From JAGXLC01 sp964585385 (GTDB taxonomy: Bacteria; Bacteroidota; Bacteroidia; Bacteroidales; UBA12077): a DNA stretch of 64,000 nucleotides. The notes below the pieces were generated by a model. It did no database searches and had not been told where the DNA came from. It was given only the letters and a program-made list of their open reading frames with translations. Of the stretch, positions 9,506-18,851 are shown piece by piece (the stretch's first letter is position 1; every line of letters begins with the position of its first letter). The DNA lies in contig CAZPDP010000009.1 of NCBI GenBank assembly GCA_964585385.1, forward strand, positions 29,603 through 93,602, in the 5' to 3' direction. The position numbers and the translations under genes are program-made.

Positions 9506-9535
9506 TTTGTAAATATAAATTATACTCTATTTTTG
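9506..9535 (+). promoter_or_regulatory. Predicted promoter (-33 TTTG, -7 TATTTTTG)
   Basis: TTTG at 9506-9509 and TATTTTTG at 9528-9535 are separated by 18 bases, the spacing expected for the Bacteroidota primary sigma factor. The coiled-coil protein gene starts 27 bases downstream. Confidence 0.6.
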
Positions 9536-9562
9536 CGTGTGAATTATAAACAGTGAAAACAA

Positions 9563-10513
9563 ATGGACGAAAATAACAATCAACAAAAACCACAACAGCC
9601 GGAACAGCCTCAAAGCCGAAAGAGAAAAATTCCTGCAGGTCTCATTGTCATCATTATCCTGCTTCTTGGTTTACTGGGTTTTATTACCTGGCTTTATTTA
9701 GACCAGAAACAAACCACCATGGAAATAACCAATGCACTTTCTGAAGAAAAAGACTCATTGCAAGCCGAACTGGTGGAAGTAAGAAGCAGTTATGACTCTC
9801 TAAAAACCACCAACGACTCCATAAACATTCAACTTGAAGAAGAGCAGGAAAGAATCGACAACCTGATTTCTGAGCTTAAAAATGTTAAGGCAACCAATTA
9901 CCGAAAAATCAAGGAACTCAAGCAAGAGCTGAAAACCGTCAGAAATATTGCCAAAAGTTATGTGCGGCAGATTGACTCCCTAAACCAGCTTAACCAACAA
10001 TTGACAGCCGAAAATATTAAAGTGAAGAAAGACCTTCAGGAAACCCAAAAAACAAAGGAAAAACTCGAAAAAGAAAAAGAAAATCTGACAGAACAGGTAA
10101 ACAAAGCCAAAGTACTCAGAGCAGAAGAAATAAGAGCAATCCCCCTCAACAAAAGAGGGAAGGAAAAAGATAAAGTAGATAAAATAGACAAAATCAAAGT
10201 TTGTTTCACGGTAGAAGAGAATGTGCTTGTAGAGCCCGGCAAACGGTTTTTCTATATCCGTATAGCTACTCCACCTGATGATTTTATCCTCACCAATTCA
10301 GAAGATAACCTCTTCGAATACAAGGAAAAGAAAATTGTATACTCTGCAAAAAGAGAAATTAACTATGAAGGTACCCAGCAGGAGGTATGTATCTATTTTG
10401 ATTCCAGGGGTGAGCTGAAACCAGGGGAATATGAAGTATATATCTTTGCCGACGGTCATCAGATTGGAGAAAGCAGCTTCAAACTTGAAGAATCCGGCTG
10501 GTTGTTCTTTTAA
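9563..10513 (+). CDS. Hypothetical membrane-anchored coiled-coil protein
   Basis: A 316-residue protein of unknown function. A Gln/Pro/Asn-rich cytoplasmic start leads to one membrane helix (about 26-47, IVIIILLLGLLGF). A long coiled coil at about 55-180 is rich in Lys, Glu and Gln, and a beta-rich C-terminal domain spans about 210-316 with two cysteines (VCFTVEE and EVCIYFD) that could pair outside the membrane. The layout suggests a protein with one membrane anchor and a periplasmic stalk and head. It has its own promoter and no operon partner. I do not recognise a named family. Confidence 0.75.
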   Translation: MDENNNQQKPQQPEQPQSRKRKIPAGLIVIIILLLGLLGFITWLYLDQKQTTMEITNALSEEKDSLQAELVEVRSSYDSLKTTNDSINIQLEEEQERIDNLISELKNVKATNYRKIKELKQELKTVRNIAKSYVRQIDSLNQLNQQLTAENIKVKKDLQETQKTKEKLEKEKENLTEQVNKAKVLRAEEIRAIPLNKRGKEKDKVDKIDKIKVCFTVEENVLVEPGKRFFYIRIATPPDDFILTNSEDNLFEYKEKKIVYSAKREINYEGTQQEVCIYFDSRGELKPGEYEVYIFADGHQIGESSFKLEESGWLFF

Positions 10514-10543
10514 CTCGTTAATAAACACACCAAATATAGTAAA

Positions 10544-10695
10544 GGGCCTGTCTCAAAAGTATTTTTTAAAAGGCTTCAGGCTAAGATAAACAGAAAAAAT
10601 CAGCAATGAGGAGTAGTCGTGTAATTAACTATTGCTCCTTTGTGGTTCGTCTGCTTCCTTTGCGAGAATACATTATTTACTTTTGAGACAGGCCC
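10544..10695. mobile_element. MITE-like element with perfect 18-bp terminal inverted repeats
   Basis: GGGCCTGTCTCAAAAGTA at 10544-10561 is repeated as an exact inverted copy at 10678-10695. The 152-base element has no coding capacity. The ends resemble those of DDE insertion sequences, so it is probably a miniature element mobilised by a transposase elsewhere. No clear target-site duplication is visible. It could also act as a terminator-like hairpin after the upstream gene. Confidence 0.65.
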
Positions 10696-10766
10696 ATTTT
10701 TTCCTCACGCCAATCGAACAATTCCCAATAAACACTGTATAAATCATTGCATTTATAGTCAGAGAA

Positions 10767-10795
10767 TTGTATTTTTAAAATTCTTCTTATATTTA
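10767..10795 (+). promoter_or_regulatory. Predicted promoter for the acyl-CoA ligase operon
   Basis: TTG at 10767-10769 and TATATTTA at 10788-10795 (one mismatch to TAnnTTTG) are 18 bases apart and lie 21 bases before the ligase start codon. The rest of this 303-base gap between genes is the MITE-like element and AT-rich sequence. Confidence 0.45.
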
Positions 10796-10816
10796 CATTG
10801 ATAAACTATATCCGCT

Positions 10817-12484
10817 ATGTTAAAAGAAAATTTTATCCAGTACATTGAAGACAGCATCAAATATAACTGGGATCTGCCTGCCTTGACAGACTATAAAGGA
10901 AGCACCTACTATTACAAAGATGTTGCCAGAAAAATCACACGTATCCAACTCATGTTTGAACAGTGTGATGTTAAGAAAGGAGACAAAATTGCCCTGATAG
11001 GAAAAAACTCGGCAAACTGGGCCATTACCTACCTCGCCATTGTTTCTTATGGAGCTGTTGTCGTGCCTGTATTACCAGATTTTCATCCCGATGACATGCA
11101 CCATATTGTCAACCATTCAGACTCAGTAATACTCTTTGTTGAAAATCCCATCTGGGAAAATCTGGATGAGAGCAAGATGAATAACTTAAGGGCTATAATT
11201 TCCCTCAGCGATTATAATGTGTTGATAGAAGGAAACAAAGAACAAGTCCAGGAGAATTTTAATAAACTCAACGACCTCTATACTGAAAAATATGGAAAGG
11301 ATGGAGTTTCAAAGAAACAATTTTCAGTAGAAAAGATTTCCAATAAAGAATTGGGAGTATTGAACTATACAAGTGGAACAACCGGTTTTTCCAAAGGTGT
11401 CATGATCCCTTTCAACAGCCTTGCAGCCAACATCCGTTTTGCCCGAAACAACCTGCCTTTAGATCCTGGCGATAATATCGTTTCATTTCTGCCCCTTGCC
11501 CATACTTACGGATGTGCTTTTGAATTCCTCTGGCCGTTTACAATTGGTTGCCACATCCATTTCCTCACCCGGACGCCCTCCCCGAAAATTATTATTTCTG
11601 CCTTTAAGGAAGTAAAGCCAGCGATTGTCATTGCTGTTCCGCTTATACTTGAAAAAATATACAAGAAGCAAATTTTACCCACCATCAGTAAAAAACCCAT
11701 GAAAGTCTTACTGAATACACCTCTTGTGAACAAAGCCATTTATAAAAAAATCAACAAAAAACTTACCGAATCATTTGGTGGCAACTTCCAGGAGGTGGTA
11801 ATCGGCGGCGCTCCCTTAAATGAAGATGTTGAAAAATTTCTTCACAAAATCAGATTCCCTTACACGGTGGGCTATGGAATGACTGAATGCGGGCCGCTAA
11901 TCAGTTATGCAAACTGGGACAAAACCAAATTTGGTTCGGCCGGTAAGCTGGTCGACACTCTTGAGGTAAAAATTGACTCCAACGACCCGTATAATGAAGT
12001 GGGAGAAATCATGGTGAAAGGAGAAAATGTAATGTATGGCTATTATAAAAATGAAGAAGATACCCGGAAAGCGCTTGATAAGGATGGATGGCTCCATACA
12101 GGCGACTTGGGCGTAATTGATAAAGAGAACTTTATTTTTATCCGTGGCAGAAGTAAGAGCCTGATTCTCGGTCCTTCAGGAGAAAACATCTATCCCGAAG
12201 AAATTGAATCAAAGCTAAACAATATGCCCTATATCCAGGAATCTGTGATACTGCAAAAAGAAAACAGGCTTTTTGCCCTCATATACCCGGATTATGAAAA
12301 AGCAGATGCTGAAGGAATTAAGGATGAAAATACCCTGCAGGAAATTATCGAAGAAAGCAAAAAAGAAGTGAACCAAGAATTACCCAAATTCAAACAAATA
12401 GCAAAAATCAAACTTTATCCGACAGAATTTGAAAAAACTCCGAAAAAAAGCATCCGCAGATATCTTTATACTACTGAAGTTTAG
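10817..12484 (+). CDS. Long-chain-fatty-acid--CoA ligase (AMP-binding)
   Basis: A 555-residue adenylate-forming enzyme that activates a fatty acid with ATP and loads it on CoA. Visible motifs in order are the P-loop LNYTSGTTGFSKGV at about 180-195, the A5 motif VGYGMTECGP, the A7 motif LHTGDLG, and RGRSKSLIL followed by ENIYPEEIE. The C-terminal subdomain ends in the usual catalytic-lysine region (EKTPKKSIRRYLY). Length is normal for Bacteroidota FadD/AAS-type ligases. ispD begins 18 bases downstream, so the two genes are probably co-transcribed. Chain-length preference cannot be predicted. Confidence 0.88.
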   Translation: MLKENFIQYIEDSIKYNWDLPALTDYKGSTYYYKDVARKITRIQLMFEQCDVKKGDKIALIGKNSANWAITYLAIVSYGAVVVPVLPDFHPDDMHHIVNHSDSVILFVENPIWENLDESKMNNLRAIISLSDYNVLIEGNKEQVQENFNKLNDLYTEKYGKDGVSKKQFSVEKISNKELGVLNYTSGTTGFSKGVMIPFNSLAANIRFARNNLPLDPGDNIVSFLPLAHTYGCAFEFLWPFTIGCHIHFLTRTPSPKIIISAFKEVKPAIVIAVPLILEKIYKKQILPTISKKPMKVLLNTPLVNKAIYKKINKKLTESFGGNFQEVVIGGAPLNEDVEKFLHKIRFPYTVGYGMTECGPLISYANWDKTKFGSAGKLVDTLEVKIDSNDPYNEVGEIMVKGENVMYGYYKNEEDTRKALDKDGWLHTGDLGVIDKENFIFIRGRSKSLILGPSGENIYPEEIESKLNNMPYIQESVILQKENRLFALIYPDYEKADAEGIKDENTLQEIIEESKKEVNQELPKFKQIAKIKLYPTEFEKTPKKSIRRYLYTTEV

Positions 12485-12502
12485 GGGACATATTGCTGCA
12501 AA

Positions 12503-13189
12503 ATGTCCGAAAGAAATAATATGAAAAAAGAAGCCATCATTGTCGCCGGAGGAATAGGTAAAAGAATGGGTGCGGACATTCCCAAACAGTTCCTCAGAAT
12601 TCGAGGCGAAGTCATTCTGATGAGAACTATACGCCTGTTCCATGAATTTGATTCTTCTATCAAAATCATCGTCACTTTACCCGGGAATGAAATCAAAACC
12701 TGGGAAAGCATTCGCACGCACGAGCTTTTTTCTGTTCCTCACAAAATTGTTCGAGGCGGAAAAACCCGTTTTCATTCGGTAAAAAACGCACTAAAAGAGG
12801 TCTCAGATAATTCTGCGGTAGCCATCCATGATGGTGTCAGGCCTTTGGTTTCAAAAGAAATCATAGCCAATGCCTATCGGGAAGCAGAAAGTTCCGGAAG
12901 TGCCATACCTGTTATTGACATTTATGAATCTGTTCGCTATGTTAGCGAGCAGGAAAACTACCCGGTGCCCAGACAAAATTACAAACTCGTCCAGACTCCC
13001 CAGGTATTTTTAAGCAACATAATTCAAAGCGCATACCAAACAGATTACAGGGAAGAATTCACGGATGATGCTTCAGTATTAGAACATACAGGGAAAACAG
13101 TAAACCTGATTAAGGGTAATCCTGAAAACATCAAGATTACAACAAAAAAGGATCTCGCAATAGCCGAGACCCTTTTGGATTTTATTTAA
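12503..13189 (+). CDS. ispD: 2-C-methyl-D-erythritol 4-phosphate cytidylyltransferase IspD
   Basis: A 228-residue nucleotidyltransferase that joins CTP and MEP to give CDP-ME in the non-mevalonate isoprenoid pathway. The N-terminal loop IIVAGGIGKRMGADIPKQF is the family signature. HDGVRPLVS, KLVQTPQVF and TDDASVLE complete the active site. The first ATG (12503) or Met7 (12521) could be the true start; Met7 leaves less leader before the conserved strand. A second MEP-pathway gene, ispG, is at 50601. It ends 15 bases from the stop of the convergent UspA gene. Confidence 0.93.
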   Translation: MSERNNMKKEAIIVAGGIGKRMGADIPKQFLRIRGEVILMRTIRLFHEFDSSIKIIVTLPGNEIKTWESIRTHELFSVPHKIVRGGKTRFHSVKNALKEVSDNSAVAIHDGVRPLVSKEIIANAYREAESSGSAIPVIDIYESVRYVSEQENYPVPRQNYKLVQTPQVFLSNIIQSAYQTDYREEFTDDASVLEHTGKTVNLIKGNPENIKITTKKDLAIAETLLDFI

Positions 13190-13204
13190 GATTGGCAGTT
13201 GAAA

Positions 13205-14326
13205 TCATTCCTGTGCATGAAAAACAAGAAGAGGCACATTGGTATGGAAAAGCAATTTCTTAGCCCTGCTCGGGTTGAATAATTTTTCAAAGATATTCCG
13301 CTTATGGGTCACCAATGAAATAATATCAATATGCTTCTCACCAATAAATTCCTGTATAGCATCCAGAAAGTCTTTATTCGATATCAAATCGCATTCAAAG
13401 GTCTGATTCTCATACTCTGATTGTATATACTCCTTAAAGCTGTCCATCTTCGCCTTGTCATATTCGTTAGTATCTGAAGTACTCAGATGTACACAATACA
13501 CTCTTATACTGAAAGGCTGCATGATATTCATGAGCTTTCTTATGGAAGTATAGTCTGATTCGTCAAAATCTGTGACATATAATATATTGATGTTTCCTAT
13601 TCCTTTAAATTCAGACTTTTCAGGTATTGCCAATACAGGTACTGTGGTCTTTTCAATTATCTTGTAAGCCACGCCACCGATCAAATCGCCGGGTTGTTCA
13701 CCTTTTCCCCTGGTACCTAAAATAATGACATCCGGGTTATAATCCTCACTTTTATAGATTATCTCTTCATGGGTAATCCCCCGAACCAGGGCATAATCAA
13801 TTGTCAGATTTTCAAAACCCTGTTCTTCCACATATTGCTTTATCTCATTATAAAACTTATCCATTTGTTCTTTTGCCCTCAATTCAATATCCCGAAGTAT
13901 TTCATCGAGATTCACCTGGTAATAATAGGTATCCGTCATGGGCATAGAATTCACGATAGGATTGTAATAAACATGAAGCAGTTTTATTTCTGCATTCAGC
14001 TTTTCCGCTAAACCTACGGCATAACGGCAGGCATTTTTTGAATACTCGGAAAAATCCACAGGGACCAGTATTCTCTGAACTTTCCTGGGCTCTGCTTGCT
14101 CCTCTTTATCTTCATGGCGATATTCTTCACTAACTTTTTCAATGATCCTGAGTGCTTTTTCCATGTCACTTTGCTTAACACGAACCTCAACACCCCCCCG
14201 CACAGTGGAATAGACCACATTTACATTTTTCAGGTAACATTCTATCCCTTCGGAAATAAGTTTTTCCTTCAGAATTTCAGCACGGGCATAATTGTGCACT
14301 GCAATGGTAACTAATCGTTCATCCAT
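13205..14326 (-). CDS. Universal stress protein, DUF2007 domain fused to tandem UspA domains
   Basis: The ATG at 14326 is preferred over an upstream in-frame TTG (14374) because AGGAGG lies just before it, giving 373 residues. Residues 1-70 match the DUF2007 putative signal-transducing domain (ARAEILKEKLISEGIECYL, then VEVRVKQSD). Two UspA folds follow, the first with VPVDFSEYS and an ATP-loop-like GTRGKGEQPGDLIGG, the second divergent and lacking that loop. UspA proteins bind ATP and act in stress survival. The partner gene ends 16 bases upstream. The function of the fusion is not known. Confidence 0.85.
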   Translation of the reverse strand: MDERLVTIAVHNYARAEILKEKLISEGIECYLKNVNVVYSTVRGGVEVRVKQSDMEKALRIIEKVSEEYRHEDKEEQAEPRKVQRILVPVDFSEYSKNACRYAVGLAEKLNAEIKLLHVYYNPIVNSMPMTDTYYYQVNLDEILRDIELRAKEQMDKFYNEIKQYVEEQGFENLTIDYALVRGITHEEIIYKSEDYNPDVIILGTRGKGEQPGDLIGGVAYKIIEKTTVPVLAIPEKSEFKGIGNINILYVTDFDESDYTSIRKLMNIMQPFSIRVYCVHLSTSDTNEYDKAKMDSFKEYIQSEYENQTFECDLISNKDFLDAIQEFIGEKHIDIISLVTHKRNIFEKLFNPSRAKKLLFHTNVPLLVFHAQE

Positions 14327-14342
14327 AATTTCCTCCTGTTTT

Positions 14343-15131
14343 TTATTCTGTCTCCTCTTGTTCAAAAACGCCAAACTTGTCCACTAATTTTTTAACTAAT
14401 GGTTTAATATTTTCAGGAACTTCCTTCAAGAGCTTATCAAAATCAGGCCTTGTATTTCTGTTGGTTACAAGGTTTCTGGAATCCTCGGGGGGCGCAGGAT
14501 CAGAACACTTCCCAATGTATGGAAGCAATTTCCAGTTCTCATCTGATTCGGTGAAATAGCCCAGGATTTCATAGGCTATAAGCAGTAGTTTGCCTCTGTT
14601 ATACCGTTCCTGTTTCATCAGCTTTTTCACCTGGTTCTTCACCCATTCATTGGATATCTGGTATTTTACCATATCAATCTTACTGAAGGCAGTTCCAAGC
14701 AAGTTGCTTCGATAATTGGTAAAATTTTCATGATAATCCTTTACGTCAGGGTGTGGAGGTGCAACCTCCCATTTAGCACCAAGAAAATTAAGCATATACA
14801 AGGCTGTCACATGATCAATGAGTTCGATAAACCAGTTGTTTATTCTTGGATCACAGTAAATTCGTGAAAATTCTTGTGAAAACTGGAAGGCAATTTGATT
14901 ATAGTAAACATTGGAGATGTTAAGGCCTATTTTGTAGTAATCCTTTCCCAGGGGCCAGTACAATGTAGGACCGGCTACCTTGTCATTTATAAGGGTTATT
15001 GGTTTATATCCCAATGGAGGTCCGTCAGGAATCAAACGCTCAAATTCATTAATGATATCATTTAAAACAATAGAGGCTTTATTGTTTGCGTTTTCATCGG
15101 GCATTAATTGATAATGAACTGTCCATTTCAT
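14343..15131 (-). CDS. Hypothetical protein, probable pseudo-metallopeptidase
   Basis: A 262-residue soluble protein with no signal peptide. The segment QFSQEFSRIY, then NNWFIELIDHVTALYMLNFLGAKWEVAPPHP, resembles from memory a family of zincin-like hypothetical proteins that carry FAHEYCHI...NQWFEE...LCELAS. If so, the HExxH zinc motif has become QExxR here, leaving it catalytically dead. The same transcript encodes the DUF2007-UspA protein 16 bases downstream, so a regulatory or binding role is plausible. The family link is from motif shape only and is uncertain. Confidence 0.6.
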   Translation of the reverse strand: MKWTVHYQLMPDENANNKASIVLNDIINEFERLIPDGPPLGYKPITLINDKVAGPTLYWPLGKDYYKIGLNISNVYYNQIAFQFSQEFSRIYCDPRINNWFIELIDHVTALYMLNFLGAKWEVAPPHPDVKDYHENFTNYRSNLLGTAFSKIDMVKYQISNEWVKNQVKKLMKQERYNRGKLLLIAYEILGYFTESDENWKLLPYIGKCSDPAPPEDSRNLVTNRNTRPDFDKLLKEVPENIKPLVKKLVDKFGVFEQEETE

Positions 15132-15309
15132 AAAGATATATTTTTAATGGTTTATTGCTTAGTCGCTTAGATTGGGGTCCTCAACTCAGGGAAATCCTGT
15201 TTAAGATAATAATATTTTGCCATATACGCAAATTTTGTGTTGCAAAAATCGGCTTGTAAGAGTGGAGGATTATTTATTATATTGCACTCATTTTATTGAC
15301 TTAAAATTT

Positions 15310-15317
15310 TATTTTTG
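15310..15317 (+). promoter_or_regulatory. Predicted -7 element (TATTTTTG) for the asnS operon
   Basis: An exact TAnnTTTG match 33 bases upstream of the asnS start. No -33 TTTG at the proper spacing was found. Confidence 0.45.
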
Positions 15318-15350
15318 TATCAAGATAATCAGTAAAAGATTCAATAGAAA

Positions 15351-16745
15351 ATGGAAAGAACCAATACACCAATCAAAGATTTAGTAAACAGCAAAGATTT
15401 AGACAGAGAAGTAATAGCAAAAGGCTGGGTTAGAACCAAGCGGGGTAATAAAAACGTTAAATTCATTGCATTGAATGATGGAACCACAATCCATAGTATA
15501 CAGGTTGTTGCAGAAGCAAGTAAATTTGATGATAACCTGCTCAAAGATATTTCCACCGGGGCCAGCATTGGCGTGAAAGGAAAACTCGTTGAATCAATGG
15601 GTAAGGGCCAGAACAATGAGATACAGGCAGAAGAGATTACCCTTTATGGAGTTGCTGATCCCAATAAATATCCTTTGCAGAAGAAAGGCCATTCAATGGA
15701 ATTTCTGCGTGAAATAGCCCACCTCAGGTTCAGAACTAACACTTTTGGAGCTATAATGCGGTTGCGCCACGCCATGTCATTTGCCATTCACAAATATTTC
15801 AATGACAACAATTTCTACTATCTGCATACACCCATCATCACAGGATCCGATGCTGAAGGGGCAGGTGAAATGTTCCATGTCACTACGCTGGACATGAAAA
15901 ATCCTCCAATAAACAACGATAAGAATATAGACTTCAGCCAGGACTTTTTCGGTAAGGAAACAAACCTGACCGTATCAGGGCAACTGGAAGCTGAACTCGG
16001 AGCATTGGCTTTGTCAAAGGTATATACTTTCGGACCTACTTTCCGGGCCGAAAATTCCAACACGCCCAGACACCTTGCAGAATTCTGGATGATTGAACCG
16101 GAAATGGCTTTTTACGATATTGAAGATAATATGGATCTTGCAGAAGATTTCACCAAATACCTCATCAACTATGCCATTGAAAATTGTATTGACGACCTGG
16201 AATTTCTCAACAAAATGTATAATGAAGAACTTATTGACAGGCTTAAGAATGTGGTTAATAATACTTTTGAGAGAATAACCTATACAGAGGCTATCGATAT
16301 ACTTGAAAAAGCAGAACAAAATTGGGAATTTCCCGTAAAATGGGGTATTGACTTACAGTCGGAACATGAAAAATACCTGGTAGAAAAGCACTTTAAGAAA
16401 CCGGTCATCGTCATAGACTATCCCAGGGACATCAAAGCTTTTTACATGAAGCAAAATGATGATAACAATACTGTTCGGGCGATGGATGTACTTTTCCCGG
16501 GTATAGGCGAAGTCATTGGTGGTTCACAGAGAGAAGAAGAATTCGACAAACTAAATAATCGGGTAAAAGAATTAAATATACCGAAAGAAGAACTGTGGTG
16601 GTATCTTGAAACAAGGAAATACGGAACCGTTCCTCATAGCGGGTTTGGTTTGGGTTTTGAAAGGTTGATGTTGTTTGTCAGTGGTATGGGAAACATCAGG
16701 GATGTAATTCCTTTCCCCAGAACGCCCAAAAATGCTGAATTTTAA
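15351..16745 (+). CDS. asnS: Asparaginyl-tRNA synthetase
   Basis: A 464-residue class IIb aminoacyl-tRNA synthetase that charges tRNA-Asn. It has an N-terminal OB-fold anticodon-binding domain (VIAKGWVRTKRGNKNVKF), class II motif 2 (FRAENSNTPRHLAEFWMIEPEM) and motif 3 (GFGLGFERLMLFV, then NIRDVIPFPR). Arginine and asparagine-type residues after motif 2 fit AsnRS rather than AspRS. It is first in a tight run asnS-rpoN-PAP2 with gaps of 13 and 16 bases. Confidence 0.96.
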   Translation: MERTNTPIKDLVNSKDLDREVIAKGWVRTKRGNKNVKFIALNDGTTIHSIQVVAEASKFDDNLLKDISTGASIGVKGKLVESMGKGQNNEIQAEEITLYGVADPNKYPLQKKGHSMEFLREIAHLRFRTNTFGAIMRLRHAMSFAIHKYFNDNNFYYLHTPIITGSDAEGAGEMFHVTTLDMKNPPINNDKNIDFSQDFFGKETNLTVSGQLEAELGALALSKVYTFGPTFRAENSNTPRHLAEFWMIEPEMAFYDIEDNMDLAEDFTKYLINYAIENCIDDLEFLNKMYNEELIDRLKNVVNNTFERITYTEAIDILEKAEQNWEFPVKWGIDLQSEHEKYLVEKHFKKPVIVIDYPRDIKAFYMKQNDDNNTVRAMDVLFPGIGEVIGGSQREEEFDKLNNRVKELNIPKEELWWYLETRKYGTVPHSGFGLGFERLMLFVSGMGNIRDVIPFPRTPKNAEF

Positions 16746-16758
16746 GCGGACGTGAAAA

Positions 16759-18213
16759 ATGCTAAAACAAAGTCTGGATCAAAAATTACTGCAAAAGCTT
16801 TCTCCCCAGCAAATTCAAATGATTAAACTGCTGGAAATACCCACTTTGCAGCTTGAACAGCGGATTAAACATGAACTTGAAGAAAATCCTGTTCTCGAAG
16901 AAGGTGAAAAAGAGGATGATCTGGAAAATTCATACGAAGAACAACAAGAAGAACAGCAGAACAATAATGATGACGAGTTCTCCTTTGAAGACTACATGGA
17001 AGATGAAGACATTCCCAACTACAAATTATACACCAGCAATACTTCCAAAGATGAAAAGAGGGAAGAAATCCCTTTCTCCATAGGTACCACCTTTCATGAA
17101 CACCTGGAAAACCAGATCGGGCTAAAGAATTTGAACGACCGACAGTATATGCTCGCTCAATACATCATTGGAAACATTGATGAAGATGGTTACCTCAGAA
17201 GAAAGCTGGAATCTATTGTAAACGACCTGGCTTTCACTCAAAACATAAAAACAACTGAAGAAGAACTGGAGAATATCCTGAGAATCATTCAGGACCTGGA
17301 ACCCGTGGGTGTCGGAGCCCGATCACTCAGAGAATGTCTGCTGCTGCAGATTAAAACGAAAGATCAGAACGACCCGGCCGTACAGACAGCCCGCAAAATA
17401 TTGGATCAACATTTCATTGAATTCACCAAAAAACATTACGACAAAATAAAGAACCGGTTAAAAATAACCACCGACCAGTTGCAGGATGCCTTTAACGAAA
17501 TTCTTAAGCTCAACCCCAAACCCGGAGGTTCACATGCCAATTCACAAAATCAGTCGATTGAAACCATTGTTCCGGACTTTATCCTGGAAAATAATGATGG
17601 GAAACTGGAATTGAGCCTAAACAGCAAAAATGTCCCGGAGCTTCATATAAACAAGGACTACAGTCAGATGCTACAAGAATACCAGCGGAATAAAAAAAAC
17701 CAGACAAAAGAGCAAAAAGAGGCTGTCAGCTTTGTTAAGCAAAAACTGGATTCCGCAAAGTGGTTTATTGATGCCATCAAACAAAGGCAAAACACACTCC
17801 TTCTTACAATGAATGCCATCATTGAATACCAGTACGATTTCTTTTACACCGGCGATGAATCAAAGCTTAAACCGATGATTCTGAAAGACATCGCAGACAA
17901 AACCGGGCTCGATATATCCACTATTTCGAGGGTAGCCAACAGCAAATATATACAGACGCCTTTCGGTATTTATTCCCTGAAATATTTCTTCTCTGAAGGC
18001 ATGCAAAAAGACGATGGTGAAGAAGTCTCAACAAGGCAAATCAAATCAATACTAAAAGAATGTATTGATCATGAGGATAAGAAAAAACCTCTTACAGACG
18101 AAAAGCTATCACAAATATTAAAGGACAAGGGGTATAATATTGCAAGAAGAACTGTGGCAAAATACAGGGAACAACTTAACATACCTGTAGCCCGATTACG
18201 TAAAGAAATCTAA
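16759..18213 (+). CDS. rpoN: RNA polymerase sigma-54 factor
   Basis: A 484-residue alternative sigma factor. The activator-interacting N-terminus is clear (LKQSLDQKLLQKLSPQQIQMI), followed by a Glu/Asp-rich linker at about 50-95. A core-binding domain follows, then the helix-turn-helix LDISTISRVAN at about 390, and near the C-terminus the RpoN box ARRTVAKYR at about 467-475. Sigma-54 recognises -24/-12 promoters and needs bacterial enhancer-binding ATPases to open DNA. No such activator is in this window. Confidence 0.96.
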   Translation: MLKQSLDQKLLQKLSPQQIQMIKLLEIPTLQLEQRIKHELEENPVLEEGEKEDDLENSYEEQQEEQQNNNDDEFSFEDYMEDEDIPNYKLYTSNTSKDEKREEIPFSIGTTFHEHLENQIGLKNLNDRQYMLAQYIIGNIDEDGYLRRKLESIVNDLAFTQNIKTTEEELENILRIIQDLEPVGVGARSLRECLLLQIKTKDQNDPAVQTARKILDQHFIEFTKKHYDKIKNRLKITTDQLQDAFNEILKLNPKPGGSHANSQNQSIETIVPDFILENNDGKLELSLNSKNVPELHINKDYSQMLQEYQRNKKNQTKEQKEAVSFVKQKLDSAKWFIDAIKQRQNTLLLTMNAIIEYQYDFFYTGDESKLKPMILKDIADKTGLDISTISRVANSKYIQTPFGIYSLKYFFSEGMQKDDGEEVSTRQIKSILKECIDHEDKKKPLTDEKLSQILKDKGYNIARRTVAKYREQLNIPVARLRKEI

Positions 18214-18229
18214 TAAATACCAGGTTCGC

Positions 18230-18841
18230 ATGCATAAAAACATAGCCAAACTTATCACAGGAATTTTTAACCCCCTTCTAATGCCTACCCTTGGAATACT
18301 GATTCTCTTCAGCTCAAATTCCTATTATTCGATTCTTTCCTACGACGTACAAAAAGTCATATTCGTAACCATCATTATCAGTACCTGCCTGCTTCCTTTA
18401 TCCTTTCTTCCACTCTTCTACTATCAGAATATAATTAAAGACATAAGCATGAGGACAAAAAGGGAGCGAATCATTCCTTTCTTCGTCATATTTGTAATTT
18501 ACCTGCTTACCTACTTTCTTTTGAATAATATGGGCGTACCTCCGGTAATTAACAACATGATTCTTGGAGGAGCCATCACCATTTTACTTTTGGCCTTATT
18601 AACCACGAGATGGAAAGTCAGTGCACATATGGCAGGTATTGGAGGGCTCATAAGTGCTCTTATCATATTTAACCTTAAGCTGCATGCCAGTCTTTTAATT
18701 TATATTCTGATAGCAGTTTTCATAGCCGGCCTTGTCGGTACATCCAGAATCATTCTCAAAGCTCACTCTCCCGGAGAAATATACTCCGGTTTTGGCCTGG
18801 GCTTAGCTACTATGTTCCTGGTTTTTTTGATATTAAACTAG
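18230..18841 (+). CDS. PAP2-like membrane phosphatase
   Basis: A 203-residue integral membrane protein with about six helices. The second half shows PAP2 superfamily motifs: SAHMAG (motif 2) and SRIILKAHSPGEIYSGF (motif 3, with His and the following acidic residue). Motif 1 is weak (KRERIIPF). Such enzymes dephosphorylate lipid phosphates, for example phosphatidylglycerol phosphate or undecaprenyl pyrophosphate. It is last in the asnS-rpoN run and convergent with the glycosyltransferase gene, whose stop is 10 bases away. Substrate is not predictable. Confidence 0.75.
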   Translation: MHKNIAKLITGIFNPLLMPTLGILILFSSNSYYSILSYDVQKVIFVTIIISTCLLPLSFLPLFYYQNIIKDISMRTKRERIIPFFVIFVIYLLTYFLLNNMGVPPVINNMILGGAITILLLALLTTRWKVSAHMAGIGGLISALIIFNLKLHASLLIYILIAVFIAGLVGTSRIILKAHSPGEIYSGFGLGLATMFLVFLILN

Positions 18842-18851
18842 AAACAACCCT

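Noticed and set aside
14327..14374. TTG start for the DUF2007-UspA gene
   Set aside because: It would overlap the upstream gene, and AGGAGG is placed correctly for the ATG at 14326.
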